Below are positions 23,096 through 34,203 of a stretch of 64,000 bases of DNA, piece by piece. The notes under the pieces are model-generated. The model was not told where the DNA came from, did not search any database, and saw nothing but the letters and a program-made list of their open reading frames with translations. Numbering within the stretch: position 1 is the stretch's first letter; every line of letters starts with the position of its first letter. The DNA comes from Gracilariopsis chorda (taxonomy: Eukaryota > Rhodophyta > Florideophyceae > Gracilariales > Gracilariaceae), in NCBI GenBank assembly GCA_003194525.1, contig NBIV01000109.1, forward strand, positions 124,001 to 188,000, given 5' to 3'. The translations under genes and the position numbers were made by a program.

Positions 23096-23621
23096 TGTAG
23101 TAAAATACTACGTCCTTTGGCCAACTGGGGTAGTAGTCTAATAGGGGTTAGTAGGGGCAGAGAGCCAACCAATGGGATGACAATCCGCTGAGTCTATTAG
23201 TGACGCGGGCACAAACTGGCAGCGAGGCGCAATGGTCGGGTGCTATCTCAGTCGCTACAGGTTGGGAGAATGGTAGCGATGACTTGGAAGTCTTTGGAAC
23301 CCTACTGGCTGCATATGGCGGCAAGAAGACGGTGAGGGAGCTTGTCTTTACACTTCAGAGATCGGTGGCACCTTGAGCCAGCCTATATGGCTGGCGAGGC
23401 GCTCTGACCTCCGGACACTATCCTAACAAATTAAATAAAATTAGCTACATAATAAAACCTATGGCCACAGTGCCTTGGCACTCGCACTGTCTCCTCCTAT
23501 CTCCTGCATAGGCACCCAGCTTGGCCACGTAAAATATTTCGGCCGGCAATGTTTTGACATCTGCCAGCCCAGCCCCATGGTTACCTCACCACTGCATCTG
23601 CCCAATGGTCATTCTCCTACA
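23096..23621 (-). repeat. 3' LTR of gypsy D
   Basis: 526 bp, plus-strand TGTAGTAAAATACTAC to TCATTCTCCTACA. It is nearly identical to 31,481-32,006, with a handful of substitutions. Confidence 0.93.
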
Positions 23622-23640
23622 GACCTCCCCCCTTAAGGTC
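23622..23640 (-). promoter_or_regulatory. Polypurine tract of gypsy D
   Basis: Minus-strand AAGGGGGGAGGTC lies immediately upstream of the 3' LTR, the expected plus-strand DNA primer site. Confidence 0.75.
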
Positions 23641-24161
23641 CGACGTACCGTCGGAAACTTCCACGTCGGTGAGTTATCCTTTTCTTCCGCTGGCGTTCTT
23701 TCCTCCCGCCCAATGGGATTGTTGTTCTGGCGTCCACTCTCCCGACTAGGTCTCTTGCCTCCTGGTTGACATGGCTGGTAGGCTCTTTCACAGCAGGTAC
23801 GGTGGCGATACCGGTTTGCGTCCATTTGGCTGCTTTTTCGGCAAGTGGCACGTGGCCGTTACCATGCCATTGGTCGCCTACGAGGGGGCCTTATTAACTA
23901 GTGAGTCTCAACGGTGAGGCGCTCCTCGTGCTCCTGCATTTCACCGATCTCTGGCGCGGGCACCCATACCTCCCTCTGGATTACCTCGTCCTTCTGGTCG
24001 CTCTTTTCTTCGCATACCGCCTTGGTGCATCCACCATACCCGCCCATTCGGTAGATCGTGGTGCATTACCTTGGCCTTTCAGATTCCTGACCATTGGTCT
24101 CCCCTGGCGCCGTGTCCACTGTGCTGGCTTGTCGATCACGTCTAGGCCCTGTCCTCGGGGG

Positions 24162-24169
24162 CATATAAG
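24162..24169 (+). promoter_or_regulatory. Possible TATA box for the antisense gene of gypsy D
   Basis: CATATAAG lies about 60 bases upstream of the first ATG (24,227) of the plus-strand gene. The spacing is plausible for a TATA promoter. This is position evidence only. Confidence 0.35.
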
Positions 24170-24226
24170 GGCTCCCATGGCTACCTCTTGGACTATGACG
24201 GCTTCGAGCGTAGCCCTCGGGTAGCA

Positions 24227-25982
24227 ATGACTGTAGACTCGACCAACATGGCTCTGGTCCCCAGCAGCTCATATGTCCACCCCGGGGACAAGTACGACCA
24301 CACTTTGGGTCGGAATCCTATGGCCGTGAGAGGTACTAATCTACCCAGTTCGGGCGCCGAGTTCGTGCGGTAGGCTGATCAATAATTGGACGCCCGGCGG
24401 TTCACTGCGATCCCCAACTATGCCCGTGCGAAGAAGAACTCCCAAGAGGACTCCTGGTACAACCGTTGGCCCCACCTTCCTGCTGATGCCCGTTCAGTCG
24501 CGCGTTACCGCGCTCTGGTCCCACCGGATATGCCCTTCGTCCGCTGCGGCGAGGAGTCTGATTACCAATGGAGAGTAAACAACCTCCTGGAGGACTTGTA
24601 TTCGATGCATGGTCACCCTAAGGCCCCCTTTCCTCCCCCTGGTCATAGCCTTCTGGGGTTATTCTGCTTCAGACCGCCATACGACCGCTTGTACTGGTTA
24701 TCGAACCGGACCTATTGTAATGATATGATCGAACCCAATGGTTGTACTCGAACCAACCTCAAGTACTTCTTCTGTTGGCACCAAGTGGAATTTCACGATA
24801 TGCCTCCGTCCCGCAGGTCTTCTCTATATTTCATGCTACCGCCACTTAGCGCCGGATCTGAGGCTTTCATCTGGCGCGTTTCCCATCTCCTTATGGTCCC
24901 TACTCCGCCCGTGGTGGCCTACCACACCTATCAGCTCCAGGGGGACTTCAATAAACGTCTCCCCTGGCTGACCTGGCAGGTTCTTTTTGCCGAATGGGCC
25001 GTGTTCTGTTTGATGGCCTTTCTGGATACCGCAAGCTATGGGGTCCAAGCTAACGTCCAGGAGGCCAACTGCCGTATCTGAAACGAGCAGGTTCTTCCCA
25101 TTTCTAGAGGCCGACTTGTGCTTCCTCCGCGGGCCTTGATCCGGCTCATCCGTGAGTTGGGAGTGCAGAACATTTTCCGGGGTACGGAGTACGAGAGTGA
25201 AGAGGCCTAGTCCCTCTTGTATTATGTCCTTCAGGTCGACTGGGCGCAGACCCCCAGGTTCCTTCGGTACGATTATAACACCAACACCTTCTTTCCGATC
25301 CCGCGACATCCTTTATGCAATGACGACGGGAACGTCTACCAGGCCAAACCATTGCGGCTGTCCTGTGAACGAGCCACGTCAGTCCGTGCCGGACTACTAT
25401 CCTCAGGCCACTGGGTTTCACGAATATTGTCTTCCTCCTTCATTCCGGGAGCAGGTGGTAGTTCCTGTACTGGCCCCATCGGTAGCGCCGTCTTTCGTGC
25501 CGGCGCATGAGGTTGCCGTGGAGGAGCCCCCAGAGGCGTCCATCGGTCCCCTGGCTTCCCCACGTCCTACGTCCATGACAGTTTCCGCCCCTGTGGTCCA
25601 TCCTCGGCCTCCCGTGCCGGTCATTCCAGAGGTCATTACGATGGCCATGGATGACCTGAAGAAGGCATGCACGTCCGTCGGTGTCCTTGAACCCACTAGT
25701 ATCGTAGAGGCTCTTCGTTCCACCCAATCCTGGGCTCGCCGGGCTTTGCGGTTCCACTCGCTAGCTCAGCGTAATCAAGATGTCAAAGACGCCTTAGCGA
25801 CCATCCTGGAGGTGAACTCTAAGGTGTTGTCCGAGAGTGTCGCGATAGACCTTGGTAAACGCTTTGGTCTTAAACTTTTGGAAATGGAGTCCGCTGGTGG
25901 TGCCTCATCCTCTTCCACCCGGAGTCCGGCTCGCAAGCGCGCCCGCACAGGATCCCGTTCTCAACCAACTGCATCGTCCTAG
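24227..25982 (+). pseudogene. Antisense accessory gene of gypsy D (about 585 codons, unknown function)
   Basis: A long plus-strand coding frame opposite to gag-pol, ATG at 24,227 and stop at 25,980-25,982. One frame runs to about 25,400, interrupted only by TAG 24,371, TAA 24,383, TGA 25,079 and TAG 25,208. Each fits one C-to-T change of CAG, CAA, CGA and CAG. A frame change near 25,400 leads to a Pro/Val-rich linker, a helical region (MAMDDLKKACTSVG, about 25,645) and a basic tail RSPARKRARTGSR that looks like a nuclear signal. The middle is rich in aromatic residues and Pro (FFCWHQVEFHDMPPSRRSS, about 24,765). I recognise no family. Antisense accessory genes are known in some plant LTR retrotransposons; a regulatory role is inference. 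Confidence 0.6.
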
Positions 25983-26337
25983 TGGTCTTGTTTATGGCCA
26001 GTAGTCCTCAACAAACACTATGGTTCCCTTTTTGGCCCTTCTAGCGTCAAGGTGTGCGTCTTCTCTGTTGCACTCCATTGGTCTTCATCTCTACCCTTGA
26101 ATACCACTAGGTCGGTTTTGAAACAAGTCCCTGGTATTTAAGTGCACTCTCCGTATAGGTTAGCCGTCCGCGCTTCGTTCCTGAGATTTTCGGCCTTGAT
26201 GACCCAGGGAATTCTGCGTTATGTGGCGTTCAAGTTGGCCATAGTCGTGGTAAACCTTCGGAAGAACTGGAACGCGGCCAGCGAGTGGGGCGGCGTGTAA
26301 GGGGGTTCCGTGGGCGCCGTGGCCAAAAGCAGTGTTC
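25983..26337. other. Untranslated segment of gypsy D between convergent genes
   Basis: No supported coding frame. It probably contains the 3' ends of both the polyprotein and the antisense transcript. Confidence 0.5.
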
Positions 26338-28245
26338 CTATTGGTTGGAGGTGGATTGGACATTATCCAGGATGTCTGACCTCGGAAGCCAAGTATCGTC
26401 CTTGGGTTCATAGCCATACCAACGGACTTTGTAGCGTACTTAGCCATCGTCGGTGAGCCCAGCGGAGACGATGCGGTCGAAAACATACTCCCGTTGGTCG
26501 TTCATTCCGGCGTCCTCCGGTAAGTCGATCTTGTCGAGGGGACCGTACCCGTCAGCGTCCAAAGGAACAGCGTCAGGGGTTTCAATAGGGTCGGGTACTT
26601 CTTCAGGAAGTACCATTTCATCCAGGGGACCGTAGCCATCGGGGGAACAGCCTTCTGGATCCGCGGAGACCTGCGGTTCCTGAAGGCCTGTAAATTCATT
26701 GACTTCTGGTTGCGTAGGGATGGAGGGTTGGGTTTGGGACGAAGGGAAAGCGCGCGAGTCCAATGGTTCAGTTGAAGGTGGTCGCAGCGCCAGAGAGACT
26801 CCGTCCATTGCGACTGTGTCCTGGAGCCCATCTCGGTCGATACTAACCGTGCTCCCAAGGGACTTAAGTACTTTGAAGGGCCCAGTGGACTTTGGCAACA
26901 GCTTCTTGGTGATATCCTCGTCCTCGGGCTTTTCCTTCGCTGGTCTGTCCAAGTGGACGTAATCTTCCACGGCCATCTGCGGTGTAAACCAAACGGACCG
27001 ATCGAAATCGGCCTTATAGCGCGCTTGCGCTTTGTCCAACGTGGTCTGTGCCGCGTATATGGTTTGGCCTGGGCCGGAGTCATTTCCTCCGTTATGTCTT
27101 GAGGCGCTCCTAAGTCCTGTAGGTCAACCATGTACGGCGCAGGGGCCCGTACGAGGGTGAGGTCAAAAGTAGTTGTACCAGTGGACTTATGCACTTGATT
27201 ATTATATGCATAGACCAGCGGCTGGACATAGTCATCCCAGTCCATTTGGTTCTCGGAAACGTAGTGAATTAGCCTCTTGGCCAAGGTTCGGTTAAGCCTT
27301 TCGGCTTGTCTATTGGTCTGAGAATGGTACGCGGTGGTGAGGAGATGTTTTAGACCTAAGCCCGAGCACACATGCTCAAAGAATTTGGAGATAAACTGGG
27401 AGCCATTTTCCGTAGGGAGATAGAGTGGCAATGCATAGGGATAAATCCAATGGAAAAGGAAAGCCATGGAGACGTCCGTGGCGGTTGTTGATTTGAGCGG
27501 AATTGCTCGGGTCAACTTGGTAAACCGATCGGTAATCACTAATATAAATCGGTTGCAGTTGGTCGACTTCGGAAATGGCCCTAGGATATTCATAGCAATG
27601 AAATCCAAAGGCCTTGCCTCTGGGAATAACTTCAGTTTCCCTTGATGTACCGCTCTTGTCCCTTGGATCTTTGCGCATGCTGCACAAGTCCTTGTGGTCT
27701 CCATTATGTCATTGGCCATCAGGGGCCAGTAAAAGTATATCCTCAGGTTCTGATATATATTAGTCTCTCCAGGATGGCCAGCCAACCTCGGATAGTGCGC
27801 GAAGTAAAGAAGGCGTGCTCGTAAGGCCTTAGGCACTACCCGCTGTATCGCCCCGTCCAATGCTGACCTGCGACATAATCTGCCTCGGCGGTCATAATCA
27901 AACAGCGATGCAGGGGTCCCTACTTTCTCTCCTATCTGGGGGCGGTATTCGTTCGTTTTGTGGGCCTGAAGGAATTCCTCGAGAGGTATTTGCATAAGAT
28001 CCGCGCTTTCCGACTGGGACATATGGATATCCAACGGTGAATCTTCCTAGTCCACGGTGCATAAGATCGCTGCGCCATGTCCGTCCGTCCATTCGGCCAT
28101 TCTCACCTCAGCCACCGGTGGTTCCTCTCCCTCGTCATCAGTGTACTGTGGTCCGTCCCAGATGGTGGGAATCTCATCGTCCAGGGGAGTTTGATCCGTA
28201 CCATCGGTCAGGATGCGTGACAGCGCATCTGCGGCCTGATTTTAA
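26338..28245 (-). pseudogene. Gypsy D integrase with chromodomain and RNase H remnant
   Basis: Starts with the last residues of RNase H (ADALSR pattern near 28,230). After an in-frame TAG (about 28,047) comes the integrase: zinc region (HYPRLAGHPGETN to CAACAKIQGT, about 27,650-27,790), then the core. Its first catalytic Asp is Asn (FIAMNILGPF, about 27,590) and its second is Glu (LPTENGSQF, about 27,410). The final Glu is present (TNRQAERLNRTL, about 27,300). A frame change near 27,040 leads to the C-terminal region, Asp/Pro-rich repeats (DGYGPLDEM, DGYGPLDKI) and a chromodomain (YVFDRIVSAGLTDDG, TAA, VRYKVRWYGYEPKDDTW, about 26,360-26,490). The chromodomain would direct integration to modified chromatin. 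Both active-site changes imply a dead enzyme. Confidence 0.85.
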
Positions 28246-29931
28246 GGAGCGCCATTTCGTATGGGTCCTAGGTAGTCGTGCTTCCTGTATGGCCTTTGTT
28301 GTACCTTGGGCCACTTGGAGTTTACCCGGCAGGACCACATGGCCAAGATAGTCCACGGAGGGCTGGAAGAAGAAACACTTCTTCAATTTCAGTGTGACAC
28401 TATCCTGCTGGAGTAACCTAAGAACTGCCTTCAAATGTGAAAAGTGTTCCCTAATGGACCTGGAAAAGATGATCACATCATCTAGGTAGACCAAGGCGAA
28501 TTTCCATTTGACCCTGGACAAAATGATGTCCATGGTCCGCTGGAAAGTAGCTGGCGCATTCATAAGACCAAAGGGCATCCGTGTAAAACGAAATAATCCC
28601 TCGTGGGTCGTGAAGGTAGTCAGCGACTTTGCCTTCTCGTCCATGGGAGCCTGCCAATACACACAATTGGCATCCAACGTGATGAAAATTTGCGCGTCCC
28701 CAAGGGAATCTAGACAGTCGTCCATACTGGGGATAGGATAAGTATCCATTTTGTTCACTGCATTTAGTTTGCGGTAATCAATAGAAAACCGTACGGTCCC
28801 GTCCTTCTTGGCCACTAGGACAAAAGGGCTAGCCCATTCGGCCTCAGTGGATGGTGCACGCTCAATTACTCCAGCGGACTTCATTTTGTCAACCTCCTTA
28901 GCTACCACCTCTCGTCCTTTTAGGCCAGTCCGATATGGGTGCTGATATTGGGGCGTGGCCCCGTCCTTAAGGTAAATTCGATGCCTTGTGGCATCGATCT
29001 CGTCCAGCTTTCCACTCCACCTGCTAGCAAAGTCCTTGAGGAGATCAATGACTTGTTTCCTATGTGGTTCAAATTCATCGCCAAGGTTGACGTCGTTTTC
29101 CCAATTGACCAGTGGTTCACCCCCAGGATGCAACTTCTCCGCATCAATCTCCATAATGGCCACTGGAGCAGGCATAGATACCGCCACCACTGCACCCTTG
29201 GGTAGCCTTGTAGACTTGTCACGGACGTTGCTCATCGTGACCGCAAAGGGCCGGTTCGGTACCACATTCATTACTCCATTGGCCATGAGGGAAAGGTGTT
29301 TCGTTACAAACTTGGGATGGTTTTGCAACAAAACCAGACCTGAGGACTCGCATACCGCTGCAGCGGCTACCTGGGTCGTAGGCGGTATGACTATCGCTTC
29401 TGCCAATCTGACCTTGCTGGACACGGTCCTCGTGGGAAACTTGACCTTAGCTGGGGCACCCTCGGGTCCAGGGCGCGAGCCGACAATCGCCAATGGTGGT
29501 CCTCGATGGAAAGCGACCCTCTTTCGGCCAGAATAGATTGCCTTTACATATCTATCAATAAAGCTCGTCCCTAGGATCCCTTCTGCCCCCAGGTTCGGAC
29601 ATACAAGAAACCAAGTCTTAACCTTCAGGTGACCCAATTGGACGTAAAGCGGAAGTATTCCGCGAATTTCCATCGGCCGACGTGATGCGTCCGTTACCTT
29701 CGGTGACTTCTTTTCCTGTATCATCCTTTCCCAGCCCAATGGTAAGACCTTCGGATGTACCAGATTGGGGCTTGCTTTAGTATCCAATACGGCAGTAAAC
29801 GTTCTTTTGGTATTGGCCTGTAGTCCCACGGTTCCCTGTACCTTGTAGTTATCCTTCCTCAGGACATAAACAGCGTCCTCCAGATCTTCCCATTGGTCCA
29901 CAGCATACACCCGACTCGAGACCCCTGTCAT
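28174..29931 (-). pseudogene. Gypsy D protease and reverse transcriptase
   Basis: Protease-like region with VLDTKASPNLVHPKVLP (about 29,740-29,800), where the DTG triad reads DTK. Reverse transcriptase is complete: PYRTGLKGREVVAKEVDKM, ARKDG-type AKKDGTVRFSIDYRKLNAV, FITLDANCVYWQAPM, RMPFGLMNAPATFQRTMD, YLDDVIIFS (about 28,465-28,490) and LKLKKCFFFQPSVDYLGHV. It is open over 586 codons. After KAIQEARLPRTHTKW (about 28,270) homology jumps straight to the end of RNase H, so roughly the whole RNase H domain is deleted. RT motifs are intact; the protease and RNase H defects suggest a non-autonomous copy. Confidence 0.88.
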
Positions 29932-30074
29932 TTCGTCCTCTGGCTTCTTTCTCTTCTCAGCTCCTGTGGTCTGCGAGTCCGATGGTTTGAGGCGGCAGTT
30001 ACAAGAGGGACGATTCGCCTCTATGCGTCCCTCTGGTCGGTTTCCTGTGGTGTGGGCACCGCAAGATCGCCTTG

Positions 30075-31354
30075 TCAGTCCGGGTATTCGACGCTATCTC
30101 TTGGGTCTTCAACCATGATGACCTCAGGTTGCTTCACCTGTGTGGTGAGGGGAGTCACATACTTTGAGCTCCTTGGCGCTCCAGTGATCCTCGGAGGGAA
30201 TGTCTTACGGAAGTAACCCTCGGATCTGCGCACCTGATAGTTCTTCTCCTTTCGCGCCATAGTTCCCTTGCGGATGTCCTCAGGCATATAATTTATGCAG
30301 TCACACGGCCAGGCCGTGGAGAGACAAATATAACAGGCCTGATTGGCCTTCGTAATGACGTCCTTCCTGGGGGCAATTGGAGAACAAAGGGGTGTCGCCG
30401 GGGCCGATGGGGTGGTCGTTCCTGCCGAAAAGGCTGATGGTGCTCCTGACGCAGCTGAGGAAAAGCTCACCGCAAGAGCATCTGTGGTGTATGAATGTCC
30501 AAAGGCCGAGTCCGAGTCCGACGGGAACTCAACCATGTGGGCCTTCACTCCTCTGGTCAGGGGTCTTGCGCGATCCCTAGTATTCGCGTCACCCGTTCGA
30601 CGGGAAGTCCTATAGGTCTTGCCGTATCCTTCGGCATACGTGACCAGTTGACGCAATATCAAGTCCGGATGGGCATTGTGGTGGTTTCGAACATGAGTCC
30701 GTATCGCAGGGAGCAATCTAGCAATAAAATATCGCTTCAGCCAACCCTCGGAGAACATATTCTCGCACCTGCGAGCTCTAGTCCAAAGTTGGTCGGCTTA
30801 GTCCCCTAAAATCCCCTATAATCCCCTAAACTTTGAAAAACAGCCCGAGGGCTGTGAAAGGTGCCTGCCTGGCGGGTGATTTCCCCTTGAATGGTCGTGG
30901 CAATGGACTCCACGAGGACATCTGATTGGACAACCTTAGGAACCAGTTAGTCTGCCAAAGAGGAGAGGTGCTCCCGTAATACTCTATCCAGTTGGTCCCT
31001 AAGGAACTGCTCCACTTGATGTTTGCACAAAGAGTGGAGTTGCAGCCATAGGAAAGCGGCGACATCGTCCACCATACGGGGGGCGGTTACGGTAGCAGCT
31101 AAGTCCTGAGGCTGTTCTGCATCATTCCTTGGGCCTTGCGGAAGATTGAGCTGATCCATCCTCTCGCGGAGGCGAGCGACCAATGGCGAATCTCTGGTTA
31201 TCCTTTCAGGATTGTCCAAAGGGTCTATAACACGTCCACCGAAGCGGCTGCGGGTACTCCTAAGTTCACTATTATTGTCCGCTTGGGTGGCCAATGGGGT
31301 TACGGCGACTGCGGGAGGTGCGGCTGCACCCGGGGTTCCTTGTTGGTATTTCAT
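30075..31354 (-). pseudogene. Gypsy D gag
   Basis: Two pieces. The first starts at about 31,354 and is Ala/Pro-rich, then helical (AAFLWLQLHSLCKHQVEQFL). It ends at a TAA near 30,948 that fits CAA to TAA and continues in frame beyond it. The second (30,758-30,075) has MFSEGWLKRYFIARLLPAIR and a degenerate metal knuckle CYICLSTAWPCDC (about 30,315-30,355) in which the His is not in place. A central part of the capsid region seems shortened between the pieces. The order and position after the primer-binding site support gag. Confidence 0.7.
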
Positions 31355-31460
31355 ACGGTCGGTGTTGCTTTCGAGCCAGTTGCGTCGACTAATAGTCCAA
31401 TGGTAGAAGTCCTATGCGTAAACTTCTTTCCTTAAGGTCCGAACGGCTGTTCCTGTAGGC

Positions 31461-31478
31461 TTCTAGGTCGGGAGACCA
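31461..31478 (-). promoter_or_regulatory. Primer-binding site of gypsy D
   Basis: Minus-strand TGGTCTCCCGACCTAGAA, two bases inside the 5' LTR. It is identical to the site of gypsy A, so both families use the same tRNA primer. Confidence 0.85.
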
Positions 31479-31480
31479 GT

Positions 31481-32006
31481 TGTAGTAGAATACTACTTCC
31501 TTGGGCCACCTGGGGTAGTAGTCTACTAAAGGTTAGTAGCGGCAGAGAGCCAACCACTGGGGTGACAATCCGCTGGGTCTATTAGTGACGCGGGCACCAA
31601 CTGGCAGCGAGGCGCAATGGGCAGGCGCTATCTCAAGTCCCTACAGGTTGGGAGAATGGTAGCGATGGCTTGGAGGCCTTTGGAGTTCTACTGGCTGCAT
31701 ATGGCGGCAAAAAGACGGTGAGGGTGCTTTTCTTTACACTTCAGAGATCGGCGGCACTCGAGCCAGTCTATATGGCTGGCGAGGCCCTCTGACCTCCGGA
31801 CTCTATCCTAAAAAATTAAATGAAATTAGCTACATAATAAAACCTATGGCCACAGTGCCTTGGCACTCGCACTGTCCCCTCGTATCTCCTGCATAGGCAC
31901 CTAGCTTGGCCACGTGGAATATTTCGACCAGCAATGTTCTGACCTCTGCCAGCCCAGCCCCATGGTTACCTCACCACTGCATCTGCCCAATGGTCATTCT
32001 CCTACA
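31481..32006 (-). repeat. 5' LTR of gypsy D
   Basis: 526 bp, plus-strand TGTAGTAGAATACTAC to TCATTCTCCTACA, matching 23,096-23,621. It is followed by the GGTAG duplication. Confidence 0.93.
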
Positions 32007-32087
32007 GGTAGGGGTTGATGGTTTGGTTTCATCTTTGCAGCAAGGCATTCTTTTTTTTTTACTTTTGGCTTGTCACTGCCATGCCGT

Positions 32088-32577
32088 TCATCGCAACGGG
32101 AATGGGGTCTTGAACTGCCATTTTGTCATTGGTTCTGTCCACTGAACGACTATTCTAAAGATATTTCCATTATAAAGACCTTGAGAAGAAAAAGTTCCTA
32201 TTCTTACTTTGGAGGGACGCACGACTGCCAAACTGCCTAGTTGAGTATATGTGTATTCATCCTCCCAATAAGACATGAAATCCAATTTTTGAAACTCCCC
32301 AGGGGTACCTTCAATAAGCGGCGCACTCTCTACATGTTCTTCTGCCTGCGTATCGTCATCTTCTACAAGCATAGTACATTTTCGAACTTGTGTTGGTTCT
32401 GTACATTTTGCCCCAAGGATTATTTCCGCATTTGCTTTAATGAATATTACCAATGGGTACGTTGAGTCATATCATAAATACGGTCTCCATACCTGCATCA
32501 TCCAATTTCTCGTTTTTGATCTTCGTGAACTTATTCTGAAATGTTGGGAGTCTGAATGCATTGAATAAAAATTTCAT
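32088..32577 (-). CDS. Hypothetical two-exon gene
   Basis: An ATG at 32,575-32,577 opens a short frame (MKFLFNAFRLPTFQNKFTK...). A GTATGG donor near 32,495 and an AG acceptor near 32,438 would remove about 58 bases. Both sites are in phase 1 and join to a frame that stays open to the stop at 32,088. The second part is acidic and looks protein-coding (VEDDDTQAEEHVESAPLIEG, DFMSYWEDEYTYTQLGSLAV). I recognise no family. Without the intron the second frame has no ATG near its start. It lies just outside gypsy D and may be host sequence. Moderate to low certainty. Confidence 0.35.
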
Positions 32578-33227
32578 TTCGTAAACACACCTGGGTGCTT
32601 CATCTCCTTTCAACTCTCTTCTGTCTAACCCTGTTTTAAATCCTATGAAGTGCTGAAGAGTGTTCCTTTAGACGATGCCTAATGCGAGGAGGCATCTTGG
32701 AAATAGATAATAATGGAAAGAAAAATGAGAAAGCGATGAAGTTGTAGGAAAAGGCAACGAACCTGGGAGAGTTGAGGTTTACCTATATAAAGCGCATTAG
32801 AGATAATAGGAGCAATTCGTAGTTTCACTAAAGATATCCCAATATATTATGCCCGCAACGATCCATTGTTTCATCCAAAAATCTTTTTGTTGAACATTTG
32901 TTCTGTTGTCACTAAGATGATATGCTATGAGTAAAATCTGGTCACAAAATCATTGTTCTGACTTTCCACTTTGGTTCCTGCATGCCACTGGGTTTTAGCT
33001 CGATGTCTCGGAAAAACGACGTATCACCAGGATCTATGATACAGATATTGAATTGTTTACGTTGGTGGCCACAATCGGCACACTGTTTACAGGCTTACAG
33101 ATTACGAGTCAGAATGAATTCTTACGTGACGTAATAGTATCTATTAGTTATTTTATATAAGTCCGAAGTTCATCCACGTCTATACAAGTAGAAGTATGAT
33201 ATCTTACCAGTAAACAGTAAGTTAAGC
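32578..33227. other. No supported gene
   Basis: Contains a plus-strand TATATAAAG-type box near 32,786 and a second, TTATATAAG, near 33,154. Either could belong to the LTR of a decayed element. I could not define LTR ends. Confidence 0.3.
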
Positions 33228-33785
33228 TCATTGTTCGACTGGGAACCGTTTGTCGTGGTTAGAAGGAATAAGCAGTTCTGGCATATTTTTGTTTGCGTGA
33301 AGTATTAACACATGAAGGAGAGCGTCTTATACTAGTGTAGCTTGTACGTGTAGGGTACAATAGCGTTTTTGGAGCTGTCCGCTTGGGTATGGATCTGACA
33401 AAGAAGGTTCACCTAGTGTTGGAAACACTTTCTGCGCGTTAATGTGCAGTTTTGAACCCTTCTGTGAATTATATACAGGAAAAGGTTTTGCAAAAACGTT
33501 GCCCTTGCTTAGAAACATTAATATTTTTCACCCCGCTTAGGACATGGTTTCGGAAGGAATTGACAGGTACTTGGTGCATGTACCACAACGTGGGTTTTCG
33601 AGGTACGTAAAGACAAGTTTCGTGCCGAAATGAACATACTCTAGGGCAGTATTTTTCGCATACTCTGTCAGACTCATCCAAGTAGTTATGCGTCTGTAAT
33701 TGAAGCGCAAATGCTCATTCTTGGCTCCGTTTTCTTTGCACTTATGACATTTAGAGCATTGTAGACCAGTTTTACAACTTCGCAA
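33228..33785 (-). pseudogene. Cys-rich coding remnant, unknown
   Basis: One minus-strand frame stays meaningful over about 185 codons with only three in-frame stops (two near 33,530, one at 33,327). It begins with a Cys cluster (CKTGLQCSKCHKCKENG), a conserved-looking middle (ITTWMSLTEYAKNTALEY) and a second CGTC pair, which suggests a zinc-binding protein. The stops fit single transitions of Gln or Arg codons. No family recognised. Confidence 0.35.
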
Positions 33786-34203
33786 AGATTATTGGGGGTA
33801 AGCTGGGTTTGTTGCTGTTAGATTTGTGGTTTTAGCTTTCTTCACGCTTCGAAGGGGAAGCTGCTCTAGGATTAGGGGTCTCTAAAATATAGTTGTACGG
33901 CTTCTTATAGGGATTTTAAAGGTTTAGGAGGTACTTGGTGGTCTATATATGCTAGGAAAGTTTGGTAAGTGTAGGGGATTCTACAAAAAACTGAGGTTTT
34001 TCGGGGTACTTGGGGAACTATTTTATGATTATAGAGCTCAGGTGTTTCCCACATAGACATCGTCGGGTCCTGTCATGAGATGCAACTTAAGGGAGATGAA
34101 ACAAACCCGCACTCTGCACTCGCTTTGGTTTTTTCGAGGAGCATGTGCTCTGATTTGGGCTGTGCAATGCCCTGAGTAATTGCTTTCGCTTTGCAAAACC
34201 ACT
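33786..34203. other. No supported gene
   Basis: Possibly eroded upstream part of gypsy F pol; no motif is clear enough to assign. Confidence 0.3.

Larger units (their letters stand above)
23096..32006 (-). mobile_element. Gypsy D: full-length chromovirus with an antisense accessory gene
   Basis: An 8911-bp element with two LTRs of equal length (526 bp each), a 5-bp target duplication GGTAG (23,091-23,095 and 32,007-32,011), a primer-binding site, a purine tract, gag, protease, reverse transcriptase, integrase and chromodomain on the minus strand. A second long gene on the plus strand lies between integrase and the 3' LTR. RNase H is lost by an internal deletion and the integrase active site is changed, so this copy could move only with help. 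Confidence 0.93.

Noticed and set aside
23586..24272. Several minus-strand frames near the 3' LTR of gypsy D.
   Set aside because: GC-rich shadows of the LTR and of the antisense gene; no retroelement motif in them.
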